45,329 bases of DNA from Reyranella sp. (GTDB taxonomy: Bacteria > Pseudomonadota > Alphaproteobacteria > Reyranellales > Reyranellaceae): contig JAIEOV010000133.1 of the NCBI GenBank assembly GCA_019750135.1, forward strand, positions 1 through 45,329, written 5' to 3'. Below, one piece after another: positions 1-8,050 of this stretch; position 1 is the stretch's first letter, and every line of letters starts with the position of its first letter. Under the pieces are notes generated by a model. The model did not search any database. It worked only from the letters and a program-made list of their open reading frames with translations, and was not told the origin of the DNA. The position numbers and the translations under genes are program-made.

Positions 1-380
1 GGCGGCCGGCCTGCCACACAGGTCTGCCCGCCCGCCCACAGCCAGCCGGAGCCGTGCCGGCGAAACACGCAGAACGACCGATAGGTCTCGGCTACCGCCT
101 GGCCCTGGACCTCGAACCGGTCGTGCAGGGTCATGGTCGCGATGGCCATGTCGCCGAAGTCCGCGACGTCGAGTCCCTCGATCTCCTGGCTTTGAAAGCG
201 CAGCCCGTGCGGGCCGGTGCCGTTCTCGACATAGGCGTCACGGCGCAGCCGGCGGCCCGATGCCGTCACATAGACGAAGTTCTCCTCGAGCAACTCCTGG
301 AGCTTCGGTGCAGAGCGCTGCTTGAGCGCAGCGGCCTTGCGCTCGAGGACAGCCCTCACGTCATCCGCGGCAGACGGCAC
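1..380 (-). CDS. NTF2-like / SnoaL-fold protein, partial (3' end outside window)
   Basis: A minus-strand reading frame stays open from a GTG at 380 to the window edge (126 codons). It starts one base after the stop codon of the VOC gene (382-384), so the two are probably co-transcribed and translationally coupled. The translation begins with a helical, Lys/Arg/Leu-rich stretch, then an ENFVYV segment, a central EIEGLDV / MAIATMTLHDRFEV strand pair and a YRSFCVFRRHGSGWLWAGGQ strand, which is the usual pattern of DUF4440/SnoaL-like NTF2-fold proteins. Such proteins are small ligand-binding pockets, sometimes isomerases or ring-hydroxylase accessory subunits. The substrate is not predictable. 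The fold is inferred from the pattern only. Confidence 0.6.
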   Translation of the reverse strand, partial: MPSAADDVRAVLERKAAALKQRSAPKLQELLEENFVYVTASGRRLRRDAYVENGTGPHGLRFQSQEIEGLDVADFGDMAIATMTLHDRFEVQGQAVAETYRSFCVFRRHGSGWLWAGGQTCVAGRP

Positions 381-381
381 G

Positions 382-1338
382 CTACTCGGCGGCCTGTCGC
401 CGCTTGGTCACCGCCTCGAACCGCCGCTGGCGCATGGCCATGCGCGGATCGTCCATCTCCGGCTCCATCGGCTCGGCCACCCAGGCGTCGCGGCCGGGCA
501 CGTAGTTGCGGTTGGTCTGGGCCGGATTGCGGTTGACCAGCGGCCGCGCGTAGAGCGGATGGGTCATGCAGCGCACTTCGTGCTCGATCTGGAACAGCGG
601 CTTGCCGCTCTCGAGGTCGGTGATATCGACGAAGCGGTACTGGTACTGATTGCTCTCTTCAGTGACCAGGTTCCGCTCGAGCAGGCGCTTGTGCGGCCGC
701 GAGAAGTTCGCGACATAGACCTGGATGTGATGGCCGTCATAGGCCGCGAGCTTCGACTTGGTCTCGCGGAACACCAGCTCTTGCGAGGGGCCGACGGAGA
801 TGCGCGCCGCCGGCATGTCGCCGGTCTCGTCGACGCTCGCCATCGTCTCGAAGACCTTGCGATAGAAGTCGGCGATGGCCTTGGCCGATCCCACCGGCAC
901 GTCGAACTCGACATAGGGCATGCCGAGCTGCATGCGGCCGAAACTGCCGGGCTCGTGGATCAGGAGCTTGTTGCCCCACGGACAGGTCGTCTCGACGTAG
1001 TCGTCGTGCTCCTTGAAGGCGAAGCGCGTGCCTTCGAGCGGCTTCTTCATCTTGTCGAGCCGCTGCAGCAGCGCCTCGCGGTCGGGAATGACCAGGCCGG
1101 TGCGGCCGCGCAGATGCTGCGGCTTGCTGGTGATCAGGTGGAACTGGCTGTGGCCGACATTGACCCACATGTTGTCGATGCTGGTCATCAGGTAGGGGTC
1201 GCGCGTCAACCCCAGGCCGCTGATGTAGAACAGCGTGGTCAGGCCCTGGTCCTCGACCTGCAGGTTGACGTGCTCCAGACCGACGATATTGCCCAGGTCC
1301 TCGGCGCTGCGATCGTACTGCTTGCCGTCCTTTGCCAT
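382..1338 (-). CDS. VOC-family (glyoxalase/extradiol dioxygenase fold) protein
   Basis: This 318-residue protein starts at ATG 1338, chosen over longer starts because a GGAGGCGA ribosome site sits just upstream. The N-terminal half carries the typical opening of a VOC module (GLEHVNLQVED, then LTTLFYISGLGL). The second half begins at MPYVEFDVPVGSAKAIADFYRKVF, a second betaalphabetabetabeta module, giving the two-module size of an extradiol-type dioxygenase or related lyase. Candidate metal ligands are the His of LEHVN and acidic or His residues in the second module, but I cannot assign a full triad. It is divergent from the LLM-NIPSNAP-dioxygenase operon, so a shared role in breakdown of an aromatic or related compound is a reasonable inference, not shown. 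Confidence 0.8.
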   Translation of the reverse strand: MAKDGKQYDRSAEDLGNIVGLEHVNLQVEDQGLTTLFYISGLGLTRDPYLMTSIDNMWVNVGHSQFHLITSKPQHLRGRTGLVIPDREALLQRLDKMKKPLEGTRFAFKEHDDYVETTCPWGNKLLIHEPGSFGRMQLGMPYVEFDVPVGSAKAIADFYRKVFETMASVDETGDMPAARISVGPSQELVFRETKSKLAAYDGHHIQVYVANFSRPHKRLLERNLVTEESNQYQYRFVDITDLESGKPLFQIEHEVRCMTHPLYARPLVNRNPAQTNRNYVPGRDAWVAEPMEPEMDDPRMAMRQRRFEAVTKRRQAAE

Positions 1339-1366
1339 GGTTCGCCTCCATCGGGGGAAGGGGAGC

Positions 1367-1399
1367 TTTGCACGATTCTTGGTTGGCAGCCCGTGCAAA
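1367..1399. promoter_or_regulatory. Palindrome in divergent promoter region
   Basis: An 8-bp perfect inverted repeat, TTTGCACG (1367-1374) and CGTGCAAA (1392-1399), is separated by 17 bp. It lies in the 104-bp gap between the divergent VOC (start 1338) and LLM (start 1443) genes. The half-sites are about 25 bp centre to centre, a spacing that could suit a dimeric regulator controlling both genes. A hairpin is the alternative. No regulator gene lies next to it in the window. Confidence 0.4.
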
Positions 1400-1442
1400 A
1401 AATGCGGAACTGCCTGCAACAAAGGCCCGGGAGGAACAGGCC

Positions 1443-2624
1443 GTGATCACGAAATTCGACAGTTCGTATGTCGGCTCGGTCGACCTGGAGGATGCCGGCT
1501 ATCTCGGCAAGCCGATCAACGACCGCTGGTACTCGAACGAGGAACTGGCCGACGTCATGCACAAGACGGTGGCCTATGCCAAGCAGATGGACCGGCTGGG
1601 CTACGACACCTTCTGGATGGCCGAGCACCATTTCCAGCCGGAGGGGACGGAGTGCATCCCCAACCTGTTGATGATGGCCACGCACCTCTGTGGCGCGACC
1701 AAGAATCTCAAGATCGGCTGCGGTTTCAATATCGTGCCGATGTGGCATCCGCTCCGACTGGCGGAAGACTATGCCATGGCCGATATCCTGACCGGCGGCC
1801 GGGTGATCTTCGGCATCGGCCGCGGCTATCACACCCGCGAGGTCGAGACCTTCGGGGCGCCGCTGATCGACCAGGACGCCAACCGCGAATTGTTCGAGGA
1901 AGGCGTCGACATCATCTTCCGGTCCTTCAACGAGGAGCGCTTCAGCCACAAGGGCAAGTACTACACGCTCCCGCCTGAAGTGCCCTATCGCGGCTACACA
2001 CTGAAGGAACTCACCCTGGTGCCGCGCCCCCTGCGCCTCCCGGTCGAATGCTGGCAGCCGATCCAGAGCGGCTCGCAGCGCGCCTTCGACTTCATGGCCA
2101 AGTACGGCATCTCGGGCGTGATCGGCGGCGGCTCGGCCGAGGGCGGCGCGGTCGACCGGCACATGAGCGAGTTCCGCGCCGCCTACCAGCGCCGCGGCAT
2201 CGAGCTCAAGTCGGGCGAGCGCCTGGCGCTGGGCTACCAGTTCTGCATCGCCGAAAGCCGCGAGGCGGCGATCGCCAAGGCAGGCAAGTTCTACGAAGAG
2301 AACATGAAGATGTTCGGCGAGCTCCGGCTGGTGCGCGCCATCACCGAGCAGCAGATCGCCGCCATGCGCGATCCGAGCCTGGTGCCCGGCACCAAGCTGC
2401 CGCGCATCGAAGATGCGGTGAAGGCGGGCGGCTTCCTGGCCGGTACGCCGGCCGACATCATCGAACAGCTGAAGAAGGTCGAGGAGCGCTACCCTGGCCT
2501 CGAACGCGTCATCTGCACCATGCCGCTCGGAACGCATCTCGCCGACACGCTGGAGCAGCTCGACCGCTTCGCCAAGGAAGTGATCCCGGCCTTCCGGCCC
2601 GCGCGGGCTGCCGCCGCCGATTGA
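1443..2624 (+). CDS. LLM-class flavin-dependent oxidoreductase
   Basis: The GTG start at 1443 (393 residues) is preferred because GGGAGGA at 1429-1435 precedes it, and the upstream extension would run into the promoter region and the opposite gene's ribosome site. The protein belongs to the bacterial luciferase-like TIM-barrel family: YDTFWMAEHHFQPEG near residue 55, KIGCGFNIVPMWHPLRLAEDYAMADILTGGRVIFGIGRGYHTREVE in short pieces around residues 93-140, and a C-terminal GTPADIIEQLKK. These enzymes use reduced flavin (usually FMNH2 here) and O2 to oxidise small organics. The substrate is unknown. It is first in an operon with NIPSNAP (13-bp gap) and dioxygenase genes, so it probably acts in the same oxidative pathway. 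It needs a flavin reductase, and none is adjacent. Confidence 0.9.
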   Translation: MITKFDSSYVGSVDLEDAGYLGKPINDRWYSNEELADVMHKTVAYAKQMDRLGYDTFWMAEHHFQPEGTECIPNLLMMATHLCGATKNLKIGCGFNIVPMWHPLRLAEDYAMADILTGGRVIFGIGRGYHTREVETFGAPLIDQDANRELFEEGVDIIFRSFNEERFSHKGKYYTLPPEVPYRGYTLKELTLVPRPLRLPVECWQPIQSGSQRAFDFMAKYGISGVIGGGSAEGGAVDRHMSEFRAAYQRRGIELKSGERLALGYQFCIAESREAAIAKAGKFYEENMKMFGELRLVRAITEQQIAAMRDPSLVPGTKLPRIEDAVKAGGFLAGTPADIIEQLKKVEERYPGLERVICTMPLGTHLADTLEQLDRFAKEVIPAFRPARAAAAD

Positions 2625-2637
2625 ACAGGAGAGACTG

Positions 2638-3258
2638 ATGATCTTTGAAATGCGCACTTATCTGATGAAGCCGGGCAGCATCCCCAAAGTGGCGGAGGCG
2701 TTCGGCGCAGGCATGCCGGCGCGCACCAAGCTGTCGCGCTTCGGCGGCTTCTGGCACACGGAAGTCGGCACGCTGAACCAGATCATCCACGTCTGGCCCT
2801 ACAAGGACCTGAACGAGCGCGACCAGACCCGCGCCGAAGCCGTCAGGACCGGCGTGTGGCCGCCCAAGATCCAGGAGCATATCCTGGAGATGGAGAGCAA
2901 GATCCTCCATCCCGCACCGTTCTCGCCGCATTTCGAGCCGGGCGAGCACGGCAGCATTTACGAATTCCGCACCTACACCTACGGTCCCGGCAACATCCCC
3001 AAGGTGATCGAGGCGTGGACGCCGCTGATCAAGGCGCGCTCCGCCATCTCGCCGCTGGTTTTCGCGGGCTTCACCGATATCGGCGCGCTGAACCAGTGGG
3101 TCCATGTCTGGGCCTACAAGAACATGGCCGACCGCGAGACGCGCCGCGCCCAGGCGATGAAGCCCGGCGTCTGGCCGCCGCCGCGGCACGAGAGCGTGAC
3201 CCTGCTCAAGCAGGAGAACAAGTTCGCGGTGCCGGCGAGCTGGTCACCGTTGCGTTGA
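2638..3258 (+). CDS. NIPSNAP-family protein (two tandem domains)
   Basis: The protein has 206 residues, with ATG preceded by ACAGGAGAGACTG. It consists of two homologous halves: residues about 1-80 (IFEMRTYLMKPGSIPKV ... IIHVWPYKDL ... VRTGVWPP) and about 105-185 (IYEFRTYTYGPGNIPKV ... WVHVWAYKNM ... MKPGVWPP). This duplicated dimeric alpha-beta barrel arrangement is typical of NIPSNAP proteins. Bacterial members often sit beside oxidoreductase and catabolic genes, but the biochemical function of the family is poorly defined. Tight spacing after the LLM gene supports co-transcription. A ligand-binding or accessory role for the neighbouring oxygenases is inference. Confidence 0.88.
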   Translation: MIFEMRTYLMKPGSIPKVAEAFGAGMPARTKLSRFGGFWHTEVGTLNQIIHVWPYKDLNERDQTRAEAVRTGVWPPKIQEHILEMESKILHPAPFSPHFEPGEHGSIYEFRTYTYGPGNIPKVIEAWTPLIKARSAISPLVFAGFTDIGALNQWVHVWAYKNMADRETRRAQAMKPGVWPPPRHESVTLLKQENKFAVPASWSPLR

Positions 3259-3265
3259 GTCATAT

Positions 3266-3292
3266 GGACCGCTGGCCTCTGGCCGGCGGTCC
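3266..3292. terminator. Strong intercistronic hairpin (terminator, attenuator or processing site)
   Basis: The 59-bp gap between the NIPSNAP and dioxygenase genes holds a 12-bp stem with one U-G pair and a 3-nt TCT loop: GGACCGCTGGCC, TCT, GGCCGGCGGTCC. No clean U-tract follows (GCAAAAGC), so complete termination is unlikely. The hairpin may set the ratio of the upstream and downstream proteins. The CCTCTGG centre resembles one of the palindromic repeats at 8101-8150. Confidence 0.5.
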
Positions 3293-3317
3293 GCAAAAGC
3301 ATGAGAGGAAGCTGCCG

Positions 3318-4202
3318 ATGACCATCTCCATCCGCCAGGTCGGACCGTGCTTTGCGGGCGAAGTCGACGGCCTCGACATGCGGCGCCCGCTCACCAGGGA
3401 CGAGGTGGCCGCGATTCATGCCGGCATGGACAAGTACGCCGTGCTGGTGTTCCGCAATCAGGATATCGACGACGCCCAGCAGCTCGCCTTCACGCAGAGC
3501 CTGGGCGACATCGAGCACGCCATCGGCACCAGCCTGCGGGCGGCCAACGAAACCCGCCTGCCGACGACCTTCGCCGACGTCTCCAACCTCGACAAGAACA
3601 ACACGCCCTACCCGCGCGACGACCGCCGCCGGCTGTTCGCCATCGGCAACCGGCTGTGGCACTCCGATTCCTCGTTCAAGGTCGTGCCGGCCAAATACTC
3701 GCTGCTGCACGCCATCTCGATCCCGTCCAAGGGCGGCGACACCCAGTTCGCCGACATGCGCGCGGCCTACGATGCGCTCGACGACGAGACCAAGGCCGAG
3801 GTCGAGAACATGGTCTGCGAGCATTCGCAGATGTACTCGCGCCAGATCATCGGCTTCTACGACTTCACCGACGAGGAACGCGAGCGCTTCCGGCCGGTGC
3901 GGCAATGCATGGTGCGCGTCCATCCGGTGACGGGGCGCAAGTCGCTCTATCTTTCGTCACACGCCGGCAGCATCGTCGGCTGGCCGATGCCCGAGGCGCG
4001 CGGCTACCTGCGCGACCTGATCGAGCACGCCACCCAGCGCGAGTTCGTCTACACCCACAAGTGGCGGCTCGGCGACCTGGTGATGTGGGACAACCGCCAG
4101 ACCATGCACCGCGCCCGTCCCTTCCCGGCCAACGAACCGCGCGACATGCGCCGCACGACGCTGGCCGGCGACGGCCCGACAGCGGTCCAGGCGGCGGCGT
4201 AA
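3318..4202 (+). CDS. TauD/TfdA-type Fe(II)/2-oxoglutarate dioxygenase
   Basis: This 294-residue protein starts at ATG 3318, with GAGAGGAAG upstream. Its length is normal for the family. It carries the iron-binding HxD pair in LWHSDSSF (H115, D117) and the distal His in QTMHRARPF (H264). The following RDMRRTT supplies the Arg expected to bind the 2-oxoglutarate carboxylate. The MDKYAVLVFRNQ segment near residue 38 is the usual N-terminal family signature. These enzymes hydroxylate substrates at unactivated carbons or next to heteroatoms (taurine, sulfonates, phenoxyacetates). The exact substrate is not predictable. It is the last gene of the LLM-NIPSNAP operon and ends 9 bp from a convergent gene. 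Confidence 0.93.
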   Translation: MTISIRQVGPCFAGEVDGLDMRRPLTRDEVAAIHAGMDKYAVLVFRNQDIDDAQQLAFTQSLGDIEHAIGTSLRAANETRLPTTFADVSNLDKNNTPYPRDDRRRLFAIGNRLWHSDSSFKVVPAKYSLLHAISIPSKGGDTQFADMRAAYDALDDETKAEVENMVCEHSQMYSRQIIGFYDFTDEERERFRPVRQCMVRVHPVTGRKSLYLSSHAGSIVGWPMPEARGYLRDLIEHATQREFVYTHKWRLGDLVMWDNRQTMHRARPFPANEPRDMRRTTLAGDGPTAVQAAA

Positions 4203-4211
4203 CGCCTCAGA

Positions 4212-4475
4212 TCACGGCTTGCCGGCGCAGGTCGTGGTGACCTTCTCGGTACATTTCCCGCCGCCCTTGGTCGAAATGCATCCGCGGCCGCACGGGATTT
4301 CGTTGGCGCGGCAGTGACTCGTGCAGTAGTCGCCCGGGTACCGCTGCGGGCCGGCCTGCGACCCTGAACCCGATCCAGACCCGGGGGACTGCTGTTGTTG
4401 TGGCTGTTGTGCCAGCGAGGGAAGGACGAGCGCCGGCATGCCGAACAGGACAAGCAACACGGCCAGCACGCGCAT
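4212..4475 (-). CDS. Small secreted Cys-rich hypothetical protein
   Basis: This 87-residue ORF has ATG 4475 preceded by GGCGAGGAG. It starts with a clear signal peptide (MRVLAVLLVLFGMPALVLPSLAQ) with probable cleavage after AQ. A Gln-rich and Gly-Ser-rich linker follows (QPQQQQ, then SGSGSGS), then a compact C-terminal module with six cysteines (YCTSHC, IPCGRGC, KCTE, TCAGK), suggesting three disulfides in the periplasm or outside. I do not recognise a named family. It lies 24 bp after the Bug receptor gene on the same strand, so it may be the last gene of that operon or have its own promoter. Confidence 0.65.
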   Translation of the reverse strand: MRVLAVLLVLFGMPALVLPSLAQQPQQQQSPGSGSGSGSQAGPQRYPGDYCTSHCRANEIPCGRGCISTKGGGKCTEKVTTTCAGKP

Positions 4476-4499
4476 CAACGACTTCTCCTCGCCTTTTGG

Positions 4500-5441
4500 C
4501 TATGCGGTCAGGTCCTCGGCGACCCGCCGGTCTCGGGCAATGGTCTGCAGGATCGCAGCCGCCCCGTCAATCTGCAGTGGAATCGCGGCCAGCCTTGCCT
4601 GGACGTGCATGTCGTCGTCGCCCCGGATGCCCATCAGGGCGGCCGTCAGCCTGGCTGCAACGGCGGGCTCGGTCCGTGCCGGCGCGAATACGCCGTAGCT
4701 GATCGTATAGGCAAGCCTGCGATCCCCGGTGATCTCGGCGAATGTCGGGACCTGGGGCAGCTCGCGGGAGCGCCGGGCGCCGAAGGTCGTGATGATCCTG
4801 AACTTCGGGTTGTTGCTGGCATTGTGCAGCAGGGCCAGCCGGGTCTCCACGGCCGCCAGATCGGCCCGCCGTGTGCGCACGAGATCTGCGGCTTCCGTCG
4901 TGCTGCCCACCTGCTGCAGGTCGAACGCCAGGTTCATGCGTCGCTGCGCCACGGCCAATCCGATGCCGACCGGAGACAGCGGGCCCGTCGTCGCCGCCGT
5001 GAGCCGCCTCTTGCCGGCGACGGCAACCAGGCTCTGCCAGTCCGTCAGCTCGGAGTACTCGCTCGTGACGATGGCCGTGGAAAGGCCTCGGGTAACCTTG
5101 GCGATCGGCGTCAATCTGGCAAGAAGATCGGCGCCGCGCGCATCATGCATGACGAGGTTCAGGATCTCGGCGAGGAGCAGCGTCCTGCCATCGGGCTTTG
5201 CATCGATCACCTCGCGGGCTGCGACCAGGCCGGCCTCGCCGATCGCGTAATCGAACAGCACCGGCTCGTCGAGGGCAGCCGCCCAGCCGTCCTGGATGAG
5301 CTGCGCACACGTGTCCGTCGGGTTGCCGGCGCCGAAGCCGCAGATCAGGCGCACAGCGTCGGCGGTGGCCGCTTCCCGGCAACCGAGCCCGGCCCCGACC
5401 GCCGCAGCCGCGGCCGATAGAAGGCAGCGTCGTCCGAGCAT
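4500..5441 (-). CDS. TctC/Bug-type tripartite tricarboxylate transporter receptor
   Basis: The protein has 313 residues. ATG 5441 lies just after the stop of the molybdopterin subunit (5444-5446), implying coupled translation. The N-terminus, MLGRRCLLSAAAAAVGAGLG, is an export signal with an Arg pair. The mature part opens with VRLICGFGAGNPTDTCAQL and continues with KPDGRTLLL and LPQVPTFAEI, the hallmark pattern of Bug periplasmic binding proteins for carboxylates and other small organics. No TctA/TctB membrane genes are nearby, which is common for Bug proteins: they may share a distant transporter or act as sensors. Its position suggests the ligand is the substrate or product of the adjacent hydroxylase. 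Confidence 0.85.
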   Translation of the reverse strand: MLGRRCLLSAAAAAVGAGLGCREAATADAVRLICGFGAGNPTDTCAQLIQDGWAAALDEPVLFDYAIGEAGLVAAREVIDAKPDGRTLLLAEILNLVMHDARGADLLARLTPIAKVTRGLSTAIVTSEYSELTDWQSLVAVAGKRRLTAATTGPLSPVGIGLAVAQRRMNLAFDLQQVGSTTEAADLVRTRRADLAAVETRLALLHNASNNPKFRIITTFGARRSRELPQVPTFAEITGDRRLAYTISYGVFAPARTEPAVAARLTAALMGIRGDDDMHVQARLAAIPLQIDGAAAILQTIARDRRVAEDLTA

Positions 5442-5443
5442 CT

Positions 5444-7564
5444 TCAGGCCTTGAGCAGCGCCGCCATGATGCGCTCGCGAGTGAGCGGCATGTCGTGGAT
5501 GCGCACGCCGAGGGCATGGTTCACGGCATTGCCGACGGCCGCAGCGGTCGGGCCGACCGTGCACTCGCCGACGCCCAGGGTGGAATTGCCGGCGCCGTCG
5601 ACGAACTCGACCTGCATCTCGGGCACCTCGCTGAAGCGCAGGATGGGATAGCTGTCCCAGTCGCGCGAAGCGATGCCCTCGGCGTCGAGCTTCACCTGCT
5701 CCTTCAAGGTCCAGCTCACGGCCTGGACGATGCCGCCCTCGAGCTGGTTGCGCGCGCCGTCGGGATTGACCACCAGGCCGGCGTCGGCGACGCACCACAC
5801 GCGATCGACCTTCACCGTCTCCTGCACGGTGACGGCGGCCACCACGGCGGCATAGGCAGCGCGGTTCTTGTAGCGCGCGACCGCCAGGCCGAGGCCCTTG
5901 CCGGTGCCGGACGGCCCTCGCGAAGCCCAGCCCGCGCGCTCGGCCACGAGCTCGACCAGGCGCCGGGCGCGAGGCTCGGACAGGATGGACAGCCGATAGG
6001 CGACAGGGTCCTCGCCGGCGCGCGCTGCCAAATCGTCGATCAGCGATTCGATGGCGAAGACGTTGGGCAGTGCGCCCAGCCCGCGCAGTGCCGAGGTGCG
6101 CACCGGCGGGCGCATCACGAGGTGATGCAGGATGCGGTGCGCCGGCACGTCGTAGATCGGCACCCCGTTGCGCGTGCCGCCGCCGCCGCGCTCCTCCGAC
6201 GGATCGAACGGCGCGATCTCGGCGGGCGGGTTGGCCAAAGCCTCTGACGCCAACAAGTAACCGCTGCCGCTGCCCGGCCGCTGCACGTGCGTCGGGCTCC
6301 AGATCTCCGTCGTCCAGTCGGCAGGACGGCCGCGCTCGTCGAGGTCGACGTGCAACGTCACCAGCATGGCGGGGCCGACCGGCTCGAAGCCGAACTCCTC
6401 CTCGCGGCGCCATTGCAGGCGGATCCAGCGGTTCGGAATGCGCATGGCGACCAGCGCAGCATCGAGCGCCGCATCGTCGGCGCCGTTGTGGCCGTAGCAG
6501 CCCGCGCCGTGCAGGTGCTGCGCCGTGATCGCTTCGACCGGCAGGCCGAGCACCGCGGCGAGGTTCTTACGCAACGGATGCATGCCCTGGCCGTGCGAGC
6601 GCACCGTCAGGTGCCCGTCGCGGAACTCGGCCAGCGCGCAGGACGGCGACATCGAGGCGTGCGCGATGTAGGGCCGCGAGACCGTGATCTGGGCGAGGCG
6701 CTTCGGCGTCGTCGTGGGTGCGGGCCAGGCGCCGATGCGACGATCGTCGCTTGGTTGGCCTTTCAACCAGGCCGCCTCCTGGTGGGCGGCTTCGAGATGG
6801 CGGACATTGTCCCATCTGGCGTGCGCCGGCGCGGCGGCCGCGGCCGCCTGGGCGACATTTTCGATCGGGCTGACGAACGCCACGAAGTTGGCCTCACGGA
6901 CGATCTGCAATTCACCCTTCGCCGCACGACGAATCGCGGCCTCGTCGAGCGACGCCAGGGTGGCGCCGCGGTTGGGCTGGCGCAGCGTGCGGGCATGCAG
7001 GACATCCTTGGGCAGCACGTCGTGGACGTAGGCCGCACCGCTCAGCTTCGCCGGCAGGTCGAAGCGCGGCACGCTCTGCCCGACGATGCGATAGGACGAG
7101 GCCGGCTTCACCGGCGCCGAGCCAGTCACCGCCTGGGTGAGATCGATCTCGCCGGCGACGCTCCAGTAGTCCTGTCCGGTCGCGGCGCCGTTCTGCAGGA
7201 ACTGGCCGTCGACCACCGTGAGATCGTCGCGGCTGCAGTTGAGGCGAAGTGCTGCCCGCTCCAGCGCCTTGGCGCGCACTTCGGCGCAGACCAGCCGCAC
7301 CGAGCCGCCGGACACTTCGACCGACAGCGACGACGTCGTGTAGAGCTCGTCCGGACCGTTGGTCGTGTCGCCTGACAGCACGACGACGCGATCGAGCGGC
7401 AGGTCGAGCTCCTCGGCGGCGATCTGGCCGATGGCGGTGACGACGCCCTGCCCCATCTCGACCTTGCCGGTGGCGATGCGCACCGTGCGGTCGGGCTGGA
7501 AGTGGATCCAGCGGTCGAGGCGCGGATTGTCCAGAAGACTTGCCGGCAGCGGACGCGCGTTCAT
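5444..7564 (-). CDS. Molybdopterin-binding subunit of xanthine-dehydrogenase-family hydroxylase (IorB-like)
   Basis: The protein has 706 residues, with an ATG in a 4-bp ATGA overlap with the [2Fe-2S] subunit gene. Features of the isoquinoline-1-oxidoreductase beta-type large subunit are visible: GKVEMGQGVVTAIGQIAAEEL near residue 33 in parts, the domain YVHDVLPKDVLHART around 195, and the C-terminal TLGVGECTVGP, in which E667 is the expected catalytic Glu at the Mo centre. The partner has two [2Fe-2S] clusters and no FAD subunit is encoded here, so electrons probably pass to a cytochrome or other acceptor rather than NAD. The reaction is water-derived hydroxylation of an N-heterocycle or aldehyde. 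The substrate is unknown. The N-terminus lacks an obvious Tat signal. Confidence 0.88.
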   Translation of the reverse strand: MNARPLPASLLDNPRLDRWIHFQPDRTVRIATGKVEMGQGVVTAIGQIAAEELDLPLDRVVVLSGDTTNGPDELYTTSSLSVEVSGGSVRLVCAEVRAKALERAALRLNCSRDDLTVVDGQFLQNGAATGQDYWSVAGEIDLTQAVTGSAPVKPASSYRIVGQSVPRFDLPAKLSGAAYVHDVLPKDVLHARTLRQPNRGATLASLDEAAIRRAAKGELQIVREANFVAFVSPIENVAQAAAAAAPAHARWDNVRHLEAAHQEAAWLKGQPSDDRRIGAWPAPTTTPKRLAQITVSRPYIAHASMSPSCALAEFRDGHLTVRSHGQGMHPLRKNLAAVLGLPVEAITAQHLHGAGCYGHNGADDAALDAALVAMRIPNRWIRLQWRREEEFGFEPVGPAMLVTLHVDLDERGRPADWTTEIWSPTHVQRPGSGSGYLLASEALANPPAEIAPFDPSEERGGGGTRNGVPIYDVPAHRILHHLVMRPPVRTSALRGLGALPNVFAIESLIDDLAARAGEDPVAYRLSILSEPRARRLVELVAERAGWASRGPSGTGKGLGLAVARYKNRAAYAAVVAAVTVQETVKVDRVWCVADAGLVVNPDGARNQLEGGIVQAVSWTLKEQVKLDAEGIASRDWDSYPILRFSEVPEMQVEFVDGAGNSTLGVGECTVGPTAAAVGNAVNHALGVRIHDMPLTRERIMAALLKA

Positions 7565-8037
7565 ACCCGGCCTCCGTTGCGCAGGGTGGCCGCCGCGCGT
7601 TCGACGGCGCGCAGGATGCGCTGATGCGCACCGCAGCGACAGAGATGCCGGTCGAGGGCGGCGACGATGTCGCCGCGGCTGGGCGCGGGATTGCGGTCGA
7701 GCAGCGCCTTGGCCGACATCACGATGCCGCTCAGGCAGTAGCCGCACTGGCCGGCCTGCTCGTCGAGAAAGGCCTGTTGCAGGGGATGCGGCTTGGCCGG
7801 CGTGCCGAGCCCTTCGATGGTCGTGACCTTGCGATCGGCCACCGTGCCGACCTCGCGGGTACAGGCGTAGGTGGGCTGGCCGTCGACCAGCACCATGCAA
7901 CTGCCGCATTGCTCAAGGCCGCAGCCGTAACGCGTGCCCATCAGGCCGAGATGATTGCGCAGGACGTCGAGCAGCGTCGCCGTCTCCGACGCGTCGACAG
8001 TCCGCTGTTCACCGTTCACCGTGAACGCAATGCCCAT
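7561..8037 (-). CDS. [2Fe-2S]-binding subunit of molybdenum hydroxylase (IorA-like)
   Basis: The protein has 158 residues. ATG 8037 has a GA/GGGGG ribosome site, and longer starts would extend into the palindromic repeat. It contains the plant-ferredoxin-type cluster cysteines C39, C44, C47 and C59 (GCGLEQCGSC) and the helical-domain cysteines C98, C101, C133 and C135 (CGYC, CRCG). Both clusters relay electrons from the Mo site. The size fits the family. It overlaps the large-subunit gene by four bases, as expected for a stoichiometric complex. The 5' flank is the 145-bp nested palindrome, so read-through transcripts from the upstream LLM gene would carry a very large hairpin just before this ribosome site. 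Confidence 0.93.
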   Translation of the reverse strand: MGIAFTVNGEQRTVDASETATLLDVLRNHLGLMGTRYGCGLEQCGSCMVLVDGQPTYACTREVGTVADRKVTTIEGLGTPAKPHPLQQAFLDEQAGQCGYCLSGIVMSAKALLDRNPAPSRGDIVAALDRHLCRCGAHQRILRAVERAAATLRNGGRV

Positions 8038-8050
8038 CTCATCCCCCTCT

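Noticed and set aside
1381..1399. Possible sigma-54 promoter (TTGGCAG...TGCAA)
   Set aside because: The GG-to-GC spacing is 10 bp instead of the required 12; the sequence is better explained as part of the palindrome.
1239..2657. 472-residue minus-strand open frame opposite the LLM gene
   Set aside because: Overlaps two well-supported genes and has no recognisable segment.
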